In this document: one piece after another, positions 34,889 through 44,224 of the stretch
Numbering within the stretch: position 1 is the first letter of the stretch
Layout of the letters: the number at the start of each line of letters is the position of its first letter
Assembly: GCA_021776375.1 (NCBI GenBank)
Contig: JAJFGA010000022.1
Span: 1-64,000, forward strand
Length of the DNA: 64,000 bases
Source of the DNA: Hyphococcus sp.
Lineage (GTDB): Bacteria > Pseudomonadota > Alphaproteobacteria > Caulobacterales > Parvularculaceae
Direction of reading: 5' to 3'
Program-made: the position numbers and the translations under genes
Notes under the pieces: model-generated
What the model saw: the letters and a program-made list of their open reading frames with translations, nothing else
Database searches by the model: none
Told to the model about the DNA's origin: nothing

Positions 34889-36153
34889 GCCAAGACCTTC
34901 ATCCCGAAACCCGGATTGCCTGCGCCGGCATATCGAGCGATACGGCCCACAACAGCGTCTCTCCGCCGCTTCATCTGTCGGCCAATTATTATTGGAACGA
35001 TCCGTGTGAAAAGCCGCAATATGATTATGCGCGCTCGGGAAACCCGACACGCGCGCAGTTGGAAGATGCGCTTGCCTCGCTTGAGGGCGCTGCAAAGGGC
35101 GTTATCACCGCTTCGGGAATGGCGGCGGTTGATCTTGTTTTCAACCTCGTCACCCCGGGCGAATGGGTTATCGCGCCGCATGATTGTTATGGCGGCACGC
35201 ATCGTTTGCTGACTGCACGAGCAAAGCGCGGGCATTTTAACGTCGCGTGGGTCGATCAGAGCGATCCTGTCGCACTTAAAGCTGCTTTTGCGCGCCGCCC
35301 GAAGCTGGTTCTGATTGAAACGCCGAGCAATCCGCTATTGCGGATCACTGATATTCGCGCGGTTGTCGCGCTCGCGGCGGATTGCGGCGCGATCACCGTC
35401 GCCGACAACACATTTTTATCGCCGGCCCTGCAGCGCCCGCTGGAGCTGGGCTGCGATATTGTGGTTCATTCGACCACAAAGTTTATCAATGGTCACAGCG
35501 ACGTGGTTGGCGGCGCGGTGCTGACGCGCGAAACAAAGCTTGGCGAGGAGCTGGCCTGGTGGGCGAACTGCACCGGCGTTACCGGTGCGCCGTTTGATAG
35601 TTTCATGACTTTGCGTGGCTTGCGCACGCTGTTCCCACGCATCGAGCGCCAGCAGGCGACGGCAGGCGAAGTGGTAGAGGCGTTAGCAAAAGACGAGCGC
35701 GTCGCGCAGATTTTCTTTCCCGGCCTCGCCTCGCATCCCGGCCATGAAATTGCCAAGGCGCAGCAACGAGGCTTTGGTTCTATGTTTTCGGTGGAATTCG
35801 CCGCTGGCGTCGATGTTCTGGAGCTGCTGCGCAGGCTGAAGATTTTCACCATTGCAGAATCTCTCGGCGGCTTTGAAAGCCTGGTATGCGTGCCGGCGGC
35901 GATGACCCATGCATCGATGACGCTGGAGGCGCGCGCTATCGCCGGTATTTCTGAGCGCCTGGTTCGGTTTTCCATCGGCCTTGAATATGGCGAGGATCTC
36001 GCGCGTGATCTGTTTCAGGCGCTGGACCACGCCTCGGTTGGCAAGCGAGGTTTGAGGGGAGGAAGTTGTTTTGAAGAAAATAAGGGCGCCCATCTGGCGG
36101 CGGCGAATGGTCCTCAAGAAATATCTTTGAAAAGCGCGCCACCGCTCTCATAA
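34885..36153 (+). CDS. metB: Cystathionine gamma-synthase-type enzyme (MetB)
   Basis: The 422-residue Cys/Met-metabolism PLP enzyme carries YARSGNPTRAQLEDALASLEG (about 50-70), the PLP Lys in HSTTKFINGHSDVVGG (about 196-211), and MTLRGLRTL. It joins activated homoserine with cysteine to make cystathionine. The last 35 or so residues (after ALDHASVGKRG) form a tail that the family lacks. MetZ (direct sulfhydrylation) is the alternative. It is co-transcribed with metX under the SAM riboswitch. Confidence 0.86.
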   Translation: MSQDLHPETRIACAGISSDTAHNSVSPPLHLSANYYWNDPCEKPQYDYARSGNPTRAQLEDALASLEGAAKGVITASGMAAVDLVFNLVTPGEWVIAPHDCYGGTHRLLTARAKRGHFNVAWVDQSDPVALKAAFARRPKLVLIETPSNPLLRITDIRAVVALAADCGAITVADNTFLSPALQRPLELGCDIVVHSTTKFINGHSDVVGGAVLTRETKLGEELAWWANCTGVTGAPFDSFMTLRGLRTLFPRIERQQATAGEVVEALAKDERVAQIFFPGLASHPGHEIAKAQQRGFGSMFSVEFAAGVDVLELLRRLKIFTIAESLGGFESLVCVPAAMTHASMTLEARAIAGISERLVRFSIGLEYGEDLARDLFQALDHASVGKRGLRGGSCFEENKGAHLAAANGPQEISLKSAPPLS

Positions 36154-36159
36154 CAGACG

Positions 36160-37308
36160 ATGATGGAAAAAATGGTTTCACCTGACGCTGCGCAAACGCT
36201 GCGTGCGGCAAAGCGGATTGTCGTCAAAGTCGGCTCAGCGATCCTCTGCGCCGATGATGGCGCCGTGCGCGCGGCGTGGTTGGCCTCGCTGGCGGACGAC
36301 GTCGCGGCGTTGCGGGGAGAAGGCTGCGAGGTGGTTATCGTTACCTCAGGTGCAATTGCGCTGGGGCGAAAGCGCCTCGGCCTCGACCGCATCCTGCAGC
36401 TCGACGAAAAACAGGCTGCCTCCGCCGCCGGACAGGCCGCGCTGGCGCAAGCCTGGCAGCGCGCCTTTGACCCCCATGATACCCATATCGCGCAGCTCTT
36501 GCTAACGCTTGACGACACCGAGAACCGACGCCGATATTTGAATGCGCGCGCAACTTTCCGCACACTGCTGGATTTAAAAGCGCTGCCGATGGTCAACGAG
36601 AACGACACCGTCGCCACCAGCGAAATCCGTTATGGCGACAATGATCGGCTCGCCGCCCATGCCGCACAGATTGTTGAAAGCGACGTGTTGATTATCCTCT
36701 CCGATGTGGATGGGCTTTATACGGCCGATCCGAGGAAAGATCCGAAAGCGAGACACATTCCGGTGGTCGAGACGATAACGCCGGAGATTGAACAATCCGC
36801 GGCTGGGCCCAACAAAGCGGCGGGTGTTGGCGCCGGCGGGATGGCGTCGAAAATCGCTGCGGCGAAGATCGCCTGCGCCAATGGGTGCGTTACGATTATT
36901 GCCGCTGGCGCGCGCCTCAATCCGATCGCGGCGATCAGGGATGGCGGCGCGGCGACGCTGTTGCGTGCAACAGGAAATCCGGAGCGCGCGCGTCGTCAAT
37001 GGATTGGCGGGCGCATCAAGCCGGCGGGATCGATTACGATAGATGTTGGCGCGGCGGCCGCGCTGGCGGGCGGCGCAAGCCTTTTGCCGGCTGGCGTCGT
37101 TGCTGTTGCCGGAGATTTCTCGCGCGGCGACGCGGTTACGATCATTGCACCGGGCGATAAAATATTAGGGCAGGGCCTGTCCGCTTATTTTTCCAACGAG
37201 ATCAGAAAAATCGCTGGACGAAGGTCAGATGAGCTGGAAGAAATCCTAGGCTATTACCGTCGTCCGGCGGTAGTTGAAAAGAACGATCTGGTTTTGCGAA
37301 CGGAGTAG
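36160..37308 (+). CDS. proB: Glutamate 5-kinase ProB
   Basis: The 382-residue enzyme phosphorylates glutamate for proline synthesis. The kinase part shows RIVVKVGSAILC (about 18-29), IVTSGAIALGRKRLG (about 62-76), NENDTVATSEIRYGDNDRLAAHAA and GAGGMASKIAAAKIA. A C-terminal PUA domain (about 285-375) completes the long bacterial form. It follows metB by six bases, and proA follows almost at once. Confidence 0.95.
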   Translation: MMEKMVSPDAAQTLRAAKRIVVKVGSAILCADDGAVRAAWLASLADDVAALRGEGCEVVIVTSGAIALGRKRLGLDRILQLDEKQAASAAGQAALAQAWQRAFDPHDTHIAQLLLTLDDTENRRRYLNARATFRTLLDLKALPMVNENDTVATSEIRYGDNDRLAAHAAQIVESDVLIILSDVDGLYTADPRKDPKARHIPVVETITPEIEQSAAGPNKAAGVGAGGMASKIAAAKIACANGCVTIIAAGARLNPIAAIRDGGAATLLRATGNPERARRQWIGGRIKPAGSITIDVGAAAALAGGASLLPAGVVAVAGDFSRGDAVTIIAPGDKILGQGLSAYFSNEIRKIAGRRSDELEEILGYYRRPAVVEKNDLVLRTE

Positions 37309-37312
37309 ACTT

Positions 37313-38593
37313 GTGAGCGCGCTCGATAAAAATATGTCCGTATCCGCCTATATGAATGATATCGGCGCCAAGGCGCGCGCCGCCGCGCGGGTCATGGCGT
37401 CGGTTTCAGGGGAGCGCAAAACCGCTGCGCTGCGAGGCGCCGCGCAACTCATCGGTGAGCGCAGGGATGATATTCTGGCGATCAACGCACAGGAAGTTGA
37501 GGCGGCGATTGGACGGGATCAAAAAGAATCCTTCGTAGACCGTATGACGCTGACGGCGGCGCGCATCGACGATATTATCAATGCGCTCGGCGACATTGCC
37601 GCGCAGGACGATCCCGTTGGCAAGGTTATCCGCAAATGGTCGCGGCCGAGCGGGCTAGACTTTGAACGCGTGCGCACGCCGATTGGCGTTATTGCGGTGA
37701 TCTATGAAAGCCGCCCGAACGTCACGGTGGACGCCGCCGCAATTGCGGTCAAAGCGGGAAATGCGGTAATTTTGCGTGGCGGATCGGAATGTATCGGCAC
37801 GTCGAAGGCGCTTTTTGATTGTTTGCAGGACGCGTTGGCCGCGAACGGCCTGCCGGAAGGTGCGGCGCAATTTGTTGAAACGCCAGATCGGGAGGCGGTT
37901 GGCGCGCTTCTTTCCGGTCTCGACGGGCAAATCGATCTGGTTATTCCGCGCGGCGGAAAATCTCTGATCGCTCGGGTGCAGTCGGAGGCGCGCGCGCCGG
38001 TTCTCTCGCATCTGGACGGGATTTGTCATGTCTACATCGATCGTGATGCAGAGCTTGGCAAAGCCGTCGATATCACGCTCAATTCCAAGATGCGCCGGAC
38101 CGGCGTTTGCGGCGCGGTTGAAACGCTGCTGATTGATCGGGCGCGGGTTGAAGAAATCTGGCCGCCAGTGGCGAGCGCCTTGCGCGAGGCTGGTTGTGAG
38201 TTGCGCGGTGATGAAACTATCCAGAAAATCGACAACGAGGTGGAGCCTGCGATCCAAGAAGATTGGGGAACGGAATATCTAGCGCCGATTCTATCCATCG
38301 CCGTGGTTGATGGCGTCGCCGGCGCGATTGCGCATATCGAGAAATTTTCATCGGCGCACACAGAAGCCGTCGTCACGGAAAACCAGAAAACGGCAGATGT
38401 TTTCCTTTCCAGCGTCGACAGCGCGATCGTTTTGCATAATGCCTCGACGCAATATGCCGATGGCGGTGAGTTTGGTCTCGGCGCCGAAATCGGCATCGCC
38501 ACGGGCCGCTTACACGCCCGCGGCCCCGTCGGCGTTGAGGAGTTGACCAGCTATAAAAATATTGTGCGGGGCAGCGGACAGATCCGACCCTGA
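37313..38593 (+). CDS. proA: Gamma-glutamyl phosphate reductase ProA
   Basis: The 426-residue NADPH enzyme reduces glutamyl phosphate to the semialdehyde. Family motifs are VRTPIGVIAVIYESRPNVT (about 120), GNAVILRGGSE, and the catalytic Cys in KMRRTGVCGAVETLLID (about 270). The GTG at 37313 follows GGAG by seven bases and is the best start; the frame from 37274 lies inside proB. Together with ProB it makes proline. Confidence 0.95.
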   Translation: MSALDKNMSVSAYMNDIGAKARAAARVMASVSGERKTAALRGAAQLIGERRDDILAINAQEVEAAIGRDQKESFVDRMTLTAARIDDIINALGDIAAQDDPVGKVIRKWSRPSGLDFERVRTPIGVIAVIYESRPNVTVDAAAIAVKAGNAVILRGGSECIGTSKALFDCLQDALAANGLPEGAAQFVETPDREAVGALLSGLDGQIDLVIPRGGKSLIARVQSEARAPVLSHLDGICHVYIDRDAELGKAVDITLNSKMRRTGVCGAVETLLIDRARVEEIWPPVASALREAGCELRGDETIQKIDNEVEPAIQEDWGTEYLAPILSIAVVDGVAGAIAHIEKFSSAHTEAVVTENQKTADVFLSSVDSAIVLHNASTQYADGGEFGLGAEIGIATGRLHARGPVGVEELTSYKNIVRGSGQIRP

Positions 38594-38759
38594 AATGTGG
38601 GAAAAACCTAAAATAGCAGAATCCGCTAATTATTGAGCGATTGAGCCCCACTGGATTGAAATAATTCCAGCAAACGTGTTTTTTATGTTGTTTATTAACC
38701 AGTTCCTGGTGTAAGCCTTTGATGCGTTGCAACACGGAGCGACGCAAAAGGAACGGTAA

Positions 38760-38903
38760 ATGCAGTCGATAATGGCGTCAGAATTGGTAGACGGGCTCAC
38801 CAGCTTTGCTTTGAGCCCCGTCATGCTGTCCGGAATTCTCCTTCTTCTTGTGGTGCTCCTTATTAGCACCAAACAGGGAGCGGCCATGGAGCCCGCGCGC
38901 TAA
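38760..38903 (+). CDS. Ile/Leu/Val-rich leader peptide of the ilv-leu operon
   Basis: The 47-codon frame starts at ATG 38760, seven bases after AAGGA (38748-38752), and ends at TAA 38901-38903. Codons 26-35 read I-L-L-L-L-V-V-L-L-I, a run of the three amino acids the operon makes. Downstream come a terminator and a competing antiterminator. The peptide acts as a sensor: a ribosome short of charged Ile, Leu or Val tRNA stalls on codons 26-35. It is too short for ordinary gene finders. Confidence 0.85.
   Translation: MQSIMASELVDGLTSFALSPVMLSGILLLLVVLLISTKQGAAMEPAR
38793..38818 (+). promoter_or_regulatory. Possible pause hairpin inside the ilv leader
   Basis: GGGCTCA (38793-38799) and TGAGCCC (38812-38818) pair perfectly around a 12-base loop. 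A hairpin here would pause polymerase until the leader ribosome arrives, as in enteric attenuators. Confidence 0.45.
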
Positions 38904-38938
38904 CGAACAGCAGCACGGACCTCGACATACCCGCTCCC
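38876..38938 (+). promoter_or_regulatory. Antiterminator of the ilv attenuator
   Basis: GGGAGCGG (38876-38883) is a perfect complement of CCGCTCCC (38931-38938), the 5' arm of the terminator. The two pairings exclude each other. The first arm lies 12 bases after the last regulatory Ile codon and 18 bases before the leader stop, so a stalled ribosome leaves it free while a finishing ribosome covers it. Confidence 0.78.
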
Positions 38939-38959
38939 GAAAGGAAGCGGGTTTTTTTA
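38929..38959 (+). terminator. Attenuator terminator before ilvD
   Basis: Arms 38929-38938 (ACCCGCTCCC) and 38943-38952 pair with one mismatch around a GAAA loop, followed by seven T residues. It ends 25 bases before ilvD and would stop transcription when branched-chain amino acids are plentiful. Confidence 0.88.
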
Positions 38960-38984
38960 TGCGACGTAGTTTGGAAATGAATGA

Positions 38985-40655
38985 ATGAGCAAGCAAACTT
39001 CAAAACGATCAGATGCGATCACCAAGGGACCGGCCAAGGCGCCGGCGCGGGCGATGTTGCGCGCTGTGGGATTTGGCGACAAAAATTTTGACCAACCTGT
39101 GGTCGCGGTCGTCAACACCTGGTCGACGATTACACCGTGCAACCTCCATCTCGGCGCGCTCGCCGAACCCGTGCGCGAGGGCGTGCGCGCTGGCGGTGCG
39201 ACGCCAGTGGATTTCAACACTATCGTGGTTTCCGACGGCATCACCATGGGGGGCGAAGGCATGCGCGCATCGCTGATCTCGCGCGAGGTGATCGCCGATT
39301 CTATCGAACTGGCGGTGCGCGGACATTCGCTTGATGCGGCGGTCATTCTGGTCGGCTGCGACAAGACCATTCCGGCCGCGGCCATGGCGCTGGCGCGCAT
39401 GGATGTTCCGGGCGTCGTGCTTTACGGCGGAACCATCATGGCCGGCCATTGCAAAGGCCGCGATATTTCCATTCAGGATGTTTTCGAAGCGGTTGGCGCC
39501 CACGCCAAAGGCGATATTTCGGACAGCGAACTTGAAGAGATCGAACGCACGGCCTGTCCCGGCGCCGGCGCCTGCGGTGGGCAGTTCACCGCCAATACGA
39601 TGGCGATGGCGTTGGCTTTTCTGGGGCTTGCGCCTATGGGCGCGGGCGATCCACCGGCGACGCACCCAGACAAAGCCGGCGAGGCTGAGCGGTGCGGGCG
39701 CCTTGCTGCGGAACTGGCGGCAAAGGGCGTCGGCGCCCGGGAATTTATAACCGAGACGTCTTTGCGTAACGCCGCGACCGCAGTTGTCGCCAGCGGCGGC
39801 TCGACCAATGCGGTGCTCCACTTACCGGCCATTGCAGCAGAAGCCGGCGTCAAATTTTCGATTGATGAATTCGACCGGCTGTCGCGCGAAACGCCGGTCA
39901 TCACTGACTTAAAACCCGGCGGACAGTTTTTGGCAAAAGACCTTTTCGCCGCCGGCGGCATGCGCCTGTTTGGCGCCCGCCTGAAAGACGGCGGCATGTT
40001 GGATGACGCGCCGACCGTGAGCGGTAATACTCTATTTGATGAGCTGAGCTCGGCGCAGGAGACGGCGGGCCAGAAAGTTGTTTCCTCCGTTAGCGAACCG
40101 TTCAAAAAAACCGGAGGTTTGCGCATTCTCTATGGCGATGTCGCGCCGGAGGGCGCGGTACTGAAAACCGCCGGCTATAGCGACGGCGCCTTTGAAGGCC
40201 GTGCACGGATTTTTGAAAGCGAGGAAGCCGCTTTTGAGGCGGTTTCCAACCGCGATATCAAAGAAGGCGATGTCGTCGTCATTCGTTATGAAGGCCCGAA
40301 AGGCGGTCCCGGCATGCGCGAGATGTTGGCGGTGACGGCGGCGGTCGCCGGGCAAGGCCTTGCCGGCAAGGTGGCGCTGATTACCGATGGGCGTTTTTCA
40401 GGCGCATCGCACGGCTTTGTCATAGGCCATGTCTCGCCGGAGGCGGCGGTTGGCGGGCCTATCGGGCTGCTTGAAGAAGGCGACCTCATCACCATTGACG
40501 CAGAAGCGCGCCGCATCGACGCCGATGTCGATTGGCGCGCACGCCGCGCCGCCTTCACGCCCAAAGCGCCAAACCGCATGGGCGGCGCCTTCGACAAATA
40601 CGCAAAACTGGTTTCCTCGGCGTCCAAGGGCGCCGTCACAATCGAGACGGACTGA
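38985..40655 (+). CDS. ilvD: Dihydroxy-acid dehydratase IlvD
   Basis: The 556-residue Fe-S enzyme catalyses the third common step of isoleucine and valine synthesis. Cluster-binding Cys are seen in [29 protein letters not shown] (about 124) and [20 protein letters not shown] (about 192-211). The start is the third of three nearby ATGs (38977, 38981, 38985); only this one is in frame with the domain. It is the first enzyme gene after the attenuator. Confidence 0.96.
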   Translation: MSKQTSKRSDAITKGPAKAPARAMLRAVGFGDKNFDQPVVAVVNTWSTITPCNLHLGALAEPVREGVRAGGATPVDFNTIVVSDGITMGGEGMRASLISREVIADSIELAVRGHSLDAAVILVGCDKTIPAAAMALARMDVPGVVLYGGTIMAGHCKGRDISIQDVFEAVGAHAKGDISDSELEEIERTACPGAGACGGQFTANTMAMALAFLGLAPMGAGDPPATHPDKAGEAERCGRLAAELAAKGVGAREFITETSLRNAATAVVASGGSTNAVLHLPAIAAEAGVKFSIDEFDRLSRETPVITDLKPGGQFLAKDLFAAGGMRLFGARLKDGGMLDDAPTVSGNTLFDELSSAQETAGQKVVSSVSEPFKKTGGLRILYGDVAPEGAVLKTAGYSDGAFEGRARIFESEEAAFEAVSNRDIKEGDVVVIRYEGPKGGPGMREMLAVTAAVAGQGLAGKVALITDGRFSGASHGFVIGHVSPEAAVGGPIGLLEEGDLITIDAEARRIDADVDWRARRAAFTPKAPNRMGGAFDKYAKLVSSASKGAVTIETD

Positions 40656-40693
40656 ACATTCAACACTCAAAGTTAGAACCAAGGACGACGACA

Positions 40694-41704
40694 ATGAAAC
40701 TTTATACCCAAGATGATGCCAACCCCGCTGCGGTAAAGTCCGGCCCCGTCGCCGTCATCGGTTATGGCAGCCAGGGCCGGGCGCATGCTTTGAACCTTAA
40801 AAACTCCGGTTGCGATGTCATCGTCGGCGTGCGTCCAGGCGGACCGAGTGCAAAACGCGCTGCGGAAGACGGGCTTGAGGTGGCGAGCATCGCACGGGCG
40901 ACGGCGAATGCGCGTCTGATTGCTATCCTGACCCCGGATATGAGCCATGAGCAGATTTTCAAGGATGAAATCGCCCCGGAGCTAAAGGACGGCGATACGC
41001 TTTTATTCGCACACGGATTTACGGTGCTTTACGAGCGTGTGAAGCCGCCGCAAGGCGTCGATGTGGTTCTGGTGGCCCCGAAAGGCCCCGGTGATCTGGT
41101 GCGCCGCGAATATGAGCGCGGTCGCGGCGTGCCGTGTCTGTTCGCCGTGCATCAGGACGCAAGCGGCAAGGCCAAGGACAGAGCGCTCGCCTATGCAAGC
41201 CTCATCGGCGGCACCGCGGCGGGCGCGATTGAAACCACTTTCCGCGAAGAAACAGAAACCGATCTCTTTGGCGAGCAGGCGGTGCTCTGCGGCGGCGCAA
41301 CGGAGCTAGTGTTAGCCGGATTCGAGACGTTGACCGACGCAGGCTATAAGCCCGAGGTCGCCTATTATGAATGTTTGCATGAGCTAAAGCTGATCGTTGA
41401 TCTTCTCTATGAAGGCGGTCTTGCGAAGATGCATGAGTTCATTTCCGAAACCGCCATTTATGGCGACCTCACATCCGGCCCGCGGATCATCAATGACGAG
41501 ACCCGCGCACGCATGCGCGAAGTGCTGGGCGATATCCAGTCAGGCAAGTTCGCGAGCGACTGGGTTGCGGAAAACCAATCGGGCAAAGCGCAATATGACA
41601 AAATGCTGGCGGCGGACCTTGCGCATCCGATTGAAAAAACCGGCAAGGAATTACGCGAGCTGATGTCGTGGCTGCAGCCCGGCGCCGAGAGCAAGAACAC
41701 TTAA
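40694..41704 (+). CDS. ilvC: Ketol-acid reductoisomerase IlvC (class I)
   Basis: The 336-residue NADPH enzyme has the short class I form. The dinucleotide fold is [22 protein letters not shown] (about 17-38). The knotted domain holds the Mg2+ ligands in [12 protein letters not shown] (about 189), and [19 protein letters not shown] follows. The start at 40694 matches the family; the longer frame from 40532 overlaps ilvD. It converts acetolactate and acetohydroxybutyrate to dihydroxyacids. Confidence 0.96.
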   Translation: MKLYTQDDANPAAVKSGPVAVIGYGSQGRAHALNLKNSGCDVIVGVRPGGPSAKRAAEDGLEVASIARATANARLIAILTPDMSHEQIFKDEIAPELKDGDTLLFAHGFTVLYERVKPPQGVDVVLVAPKGPGDLVRREYERGRGVPCLFAVHQDASGKAKDRALAYASLIGGTAAGAIETTFREETETDLFGEQAVLCGGATELVLAGFETLTDAGYKPEVAYYECLHELKLIVDLLYEGGLAKMHEFISETAIYGDLTSGPRIINDETRARMREVLGDIQSGKFASDWVAENQSGKAQYDKMLAADLAHPIEKTGKELRELMSWLQPGAESKNT

Positions 41705-41737
41705 TGGATTAAGGCGCGGGTCCTTGGACCGAGCCTG

Positions 41738-43576
41738 ATGAGGCATGAGATGACGACGCTGTTAGAAAAAACTGAAGACCACACGCTTGCGCAAGCCGCG
41801 CCTGGTGCTGAGCCGGCGCCTGCGCAAAAAGCTGGCGCAGAATTGCTACTCGATGCGCTGGAAGAGCAGGGCGTGGAGGTTATTTTTGGCTATCCCGGCG
41901 GCGCAGTGCTGCCGATCTATGATGCGCTTCATCAACGTGAGACCATCCGTCATGTTATGGCCCGGCACGAACAAGGCGCGGTGCATGCAGCCGAAGGCTA
42001 TGCGCGTTCCAGCGGCAAGGTCGGCGTTGTGCTGGTGACGTCAGGACCTGGCGCGACCAATGCAGTCACCGGGCTGACCGATGCGCTGCTCGATTCCATT
42101 CCGTTGGTGTGCATCACCGGACAGGTGGCGCGCGGGCTGATCGGGACGGATGCATTTCAGGAATGCGATACAATCGGCATCACTCGGGCCTGCACAAAAC
42201 ATAACTACCTCGTTGGCGCTGCGCACGGCCTTCCGGCGATTGTGCATGAGGCGTTTCATGTGGCGCGAAACGGTCGGCCCGGTCCGGTGCTGATCGATAT
42301 CCCCAAGGACGTGCAATTTGAAAAAGCCGATTACGTAACGCGCCGCGTCGCGCGCCAACGCAACTGCATCGTTACGCCGCCAGTGCGTTCAAGTGAAATT
42401 GAGCAAGTGGTAGAGCTGATGCGCCAAGCGCGTCGGCCAGTGTTTTATACCGGCGGCGGTGTGATTAACGCAGGTGTTGAAGCCAGCGCTGCGCTCAGGG
42501 CGCTAGCGCGCGAGACCGGCTTTCCGGTCACCTCGACCTTGATGGGGCTCGGCGCTTTTCCGGCGTCGGACCCGCAATGGCTCGGCATGCTCGGCATGCA
42601 TGGCAGCTTTGAAGCCAATAACGCGATGCATGGCTGTGATTTAATGATCGCCGTCGGCGCCCGGTTTGACGATCGCGTGACCGGACGGCTCGATGCATTC
42701 TCTCCCGGTTCGCGGAAAATCCAGGTCGATATTGATCCGTCCTCGGTCAATAAAATTGTCAAGGTCGACTCTTCGATTATCGGTGATGCGGGCATTATTT
42801 TGGAAGCGCTTCTGACGCAATGGCGCGCGCGTGAGAGCATTGCTCCGACGAACCCATCGCGACTGTCTGAATGGACCGCGCAGATTCAAACATGGCGGGG
42901 AAAGAATTCATTCGCCTTCGAGACCTCTGACACAGTGATCAAACCTCAATTTGCAATTGAACGCCTCTATCAGATGACGCGCGGCAAGGATGTTTATGTA
43001 ACGACCGAAGTCGGGCAGCATCAGATGTGGGCCGCGCAGCATTTTCACTTTGACGACCCAAACCGATGGATGACTTCCGGCGGTCTCGGCACCATGGGCT
43101 ACGGCCTGCCGGCGGCGATTGGCGTGCAGGTTGCCCATCCCGATGCATTGGTGATCGATATTGCCGGCGACGCTTCTGTGCAGATGATGATGCAGGAAAT
43201 GTCGACGGCGATCCAGCATGATTTGCCGGTCAAAATTTTTATTCTGAACAATGAATATCTCGGCATGGTGCGGCAATGGCAGGAGTTGCTCCATGATGGT
43301 CGTTATTCGCATACCTATTCCGAAAGCCTGCCGGATTTCGTCAAGCTCGCTGAAGCTTATGGCGGCGTCGGGCTGCGGGTGGAAAAACCGGACGAGCTTG
43401 ATGGCGCGATTAAAGAAATGATCGCGATAGACAAGCCGGTGATTTTTGATTGCCGCGTCAGTGCTGAAGAAAATGTGTTTCCGATGATCCCTTCGGGCGC
43501 TGCGCATAATCAAATGCTGTTTGGCGGCGTATTCACTGGCGATGAAGTCAGCAAGGAAGGACGCGTGCAGGTATAA
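41738..43576 (+). CDS. ilvB: Acetolactate synthase large subunit
   Basis: The 612-residue ThDP enzyme catalyses the first common step. After an Ala/Pro-rich leader of about 35 residues come FGYPGGAVLPIYDAL, the catalytic Glu in MARHEQGAVHAAEGYAR, and the ThDP motif GDASVQMMMQEMSTA...NNEYLGMVRQWQ (about 475-505). A second ATG at 41750 is equally possible as a start. It precedes the small subunit by one base. Confidence 0.95.
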   Translation: MRHEMTTLLEKTEDHTLAQAAPGAEPAPAQKAGAELLLDALEEQGVEVIFGYPGGAVLPIYDALHQRETIRHVMARHEQGAVHAAEGYARSSGKVGVVLVTSGPGATNAVTGLTDALLDSIPLVCITGQVARGLIGTDAFQECDTIGITRACTKHNYLVGAAHGLPAIVHEAFHVARNGRPGPVLIDIPKDVQFEKADYVTRRVARQRNCIVTPPVRSSEIEQVVELMRQARRPVFYTGGGVINAGVEASAALRALARETGFPVTSTLMGLGAFPASDPQWLGMLGMHGSFEANNAMHGCDLMIAVGARFDDRVTGRLDAFSPGSRKIQVDIDPSSVNKIVKVDSSIIGDAGIILEALLTQWRARESIAPTNPSRLSEWTAQIQTWRGKNSFAFETSDTVIKPQFAIERLYQMTRGKDVYVTTEVGQHQMWAAQHFHFDDPNRWMTSGGLGTMGYGLPAAIGVQVAHPDALVIDIAGDASVQMMMQEMSTAIQHDLPVKIFILNNEYLGMVRQWQELLHDGRYSHTYSESLPDFVKLAEAYGGVGLRVEKPDELDGAIKEMIAIDKPVIFDCRVSAEENVFPMIPSGAAHNQMLFGGVFTGDEVSKEGRVQV

Positions 43577-43577
43577 A

Positions 43578-44117
43578 ATGGAAAATGCTTCCGTATATCC
43601 GGTCCAGCAAGAAGAAGCCGCCGTCGCTGAGAGCATTCTTGCAGTCATTGTCGACAATGAGCCGGGCGTCTTGTCACGGGTCATCGGACTGATCTCGGCG
43701 CGCGGGTACAATATTGAAAGCCTGACGGTAGCTGAGGTTGATGCCGAAAAGCATCGCTCGCGCATCACCGTCGTTACGCGCGGTACGCCGCAAAAAATTG
43801 AACAGATCAAAGCCCAGCTTGGCCGCCTTGTGCCAGTACGTCGGGTAATTGACATTAGCGAGGAAAGCGATGCGCTGACGCGTGAGCTGGCGCTTGTCAA
43901 AATTATCTCAACCGGAGACAAGCGCGTTGAGGCGATGCGGCTGGCTGAAATCTTTCGCGCCCGGCCGCTCGATACAACGCACACGTCGTTTATATTCGAG
44001 GTCACCGGCGCACGCGATAAGATCAACGCATTTCTGGATCTGTTGAAACCGCTGGGGCTGACGGAAGTCTCGCGTACTGGCGTTTTGTCAATCCGTCGCG
44101 GCTCGGAAGCTGAATAA
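43578..44117 (+). CDS. ilvH: Acetolactate synthase small (regulatory) subunit
   Basis: The 179-residue protein has an N-terminal ACT domain (LAVIVDNEPGVLSRVIGLISARGYNIESLTVAE, about 20-52), which binds valine for feedback control, and a C-terminal domain ending SIRRGSEAE. The ATG at 43578 follows the large-subunit stop by one base. It stabilises and regulates the large subunit. Confidence 0.95.
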   Translation: MENASVYPVQQEEAAVAESILAVIVDNEPGVLSRVIGLISARGYNIESLTVAEVDAEKHRSRITVVTRGTPQKIEQIKAQLGRLVPVRRVIDISEESDALTRELALVKIISTGDKRVEAMRLAEIFRARPLDTTHTSFIFEVTGARDKINAFLDLLKPLGLTEVSRTGVLSIRRGSEAE

Positions 44118-44224
44118 TCAAATGCCCCATCGCCGCCTAATATATCTATCCACTCGACTTAGTCCCGCGCGGAATGAAGGTTTCGCGCAAATGCGTCTAA
44201 CAGAACAAACAAAGGACTAAGACG

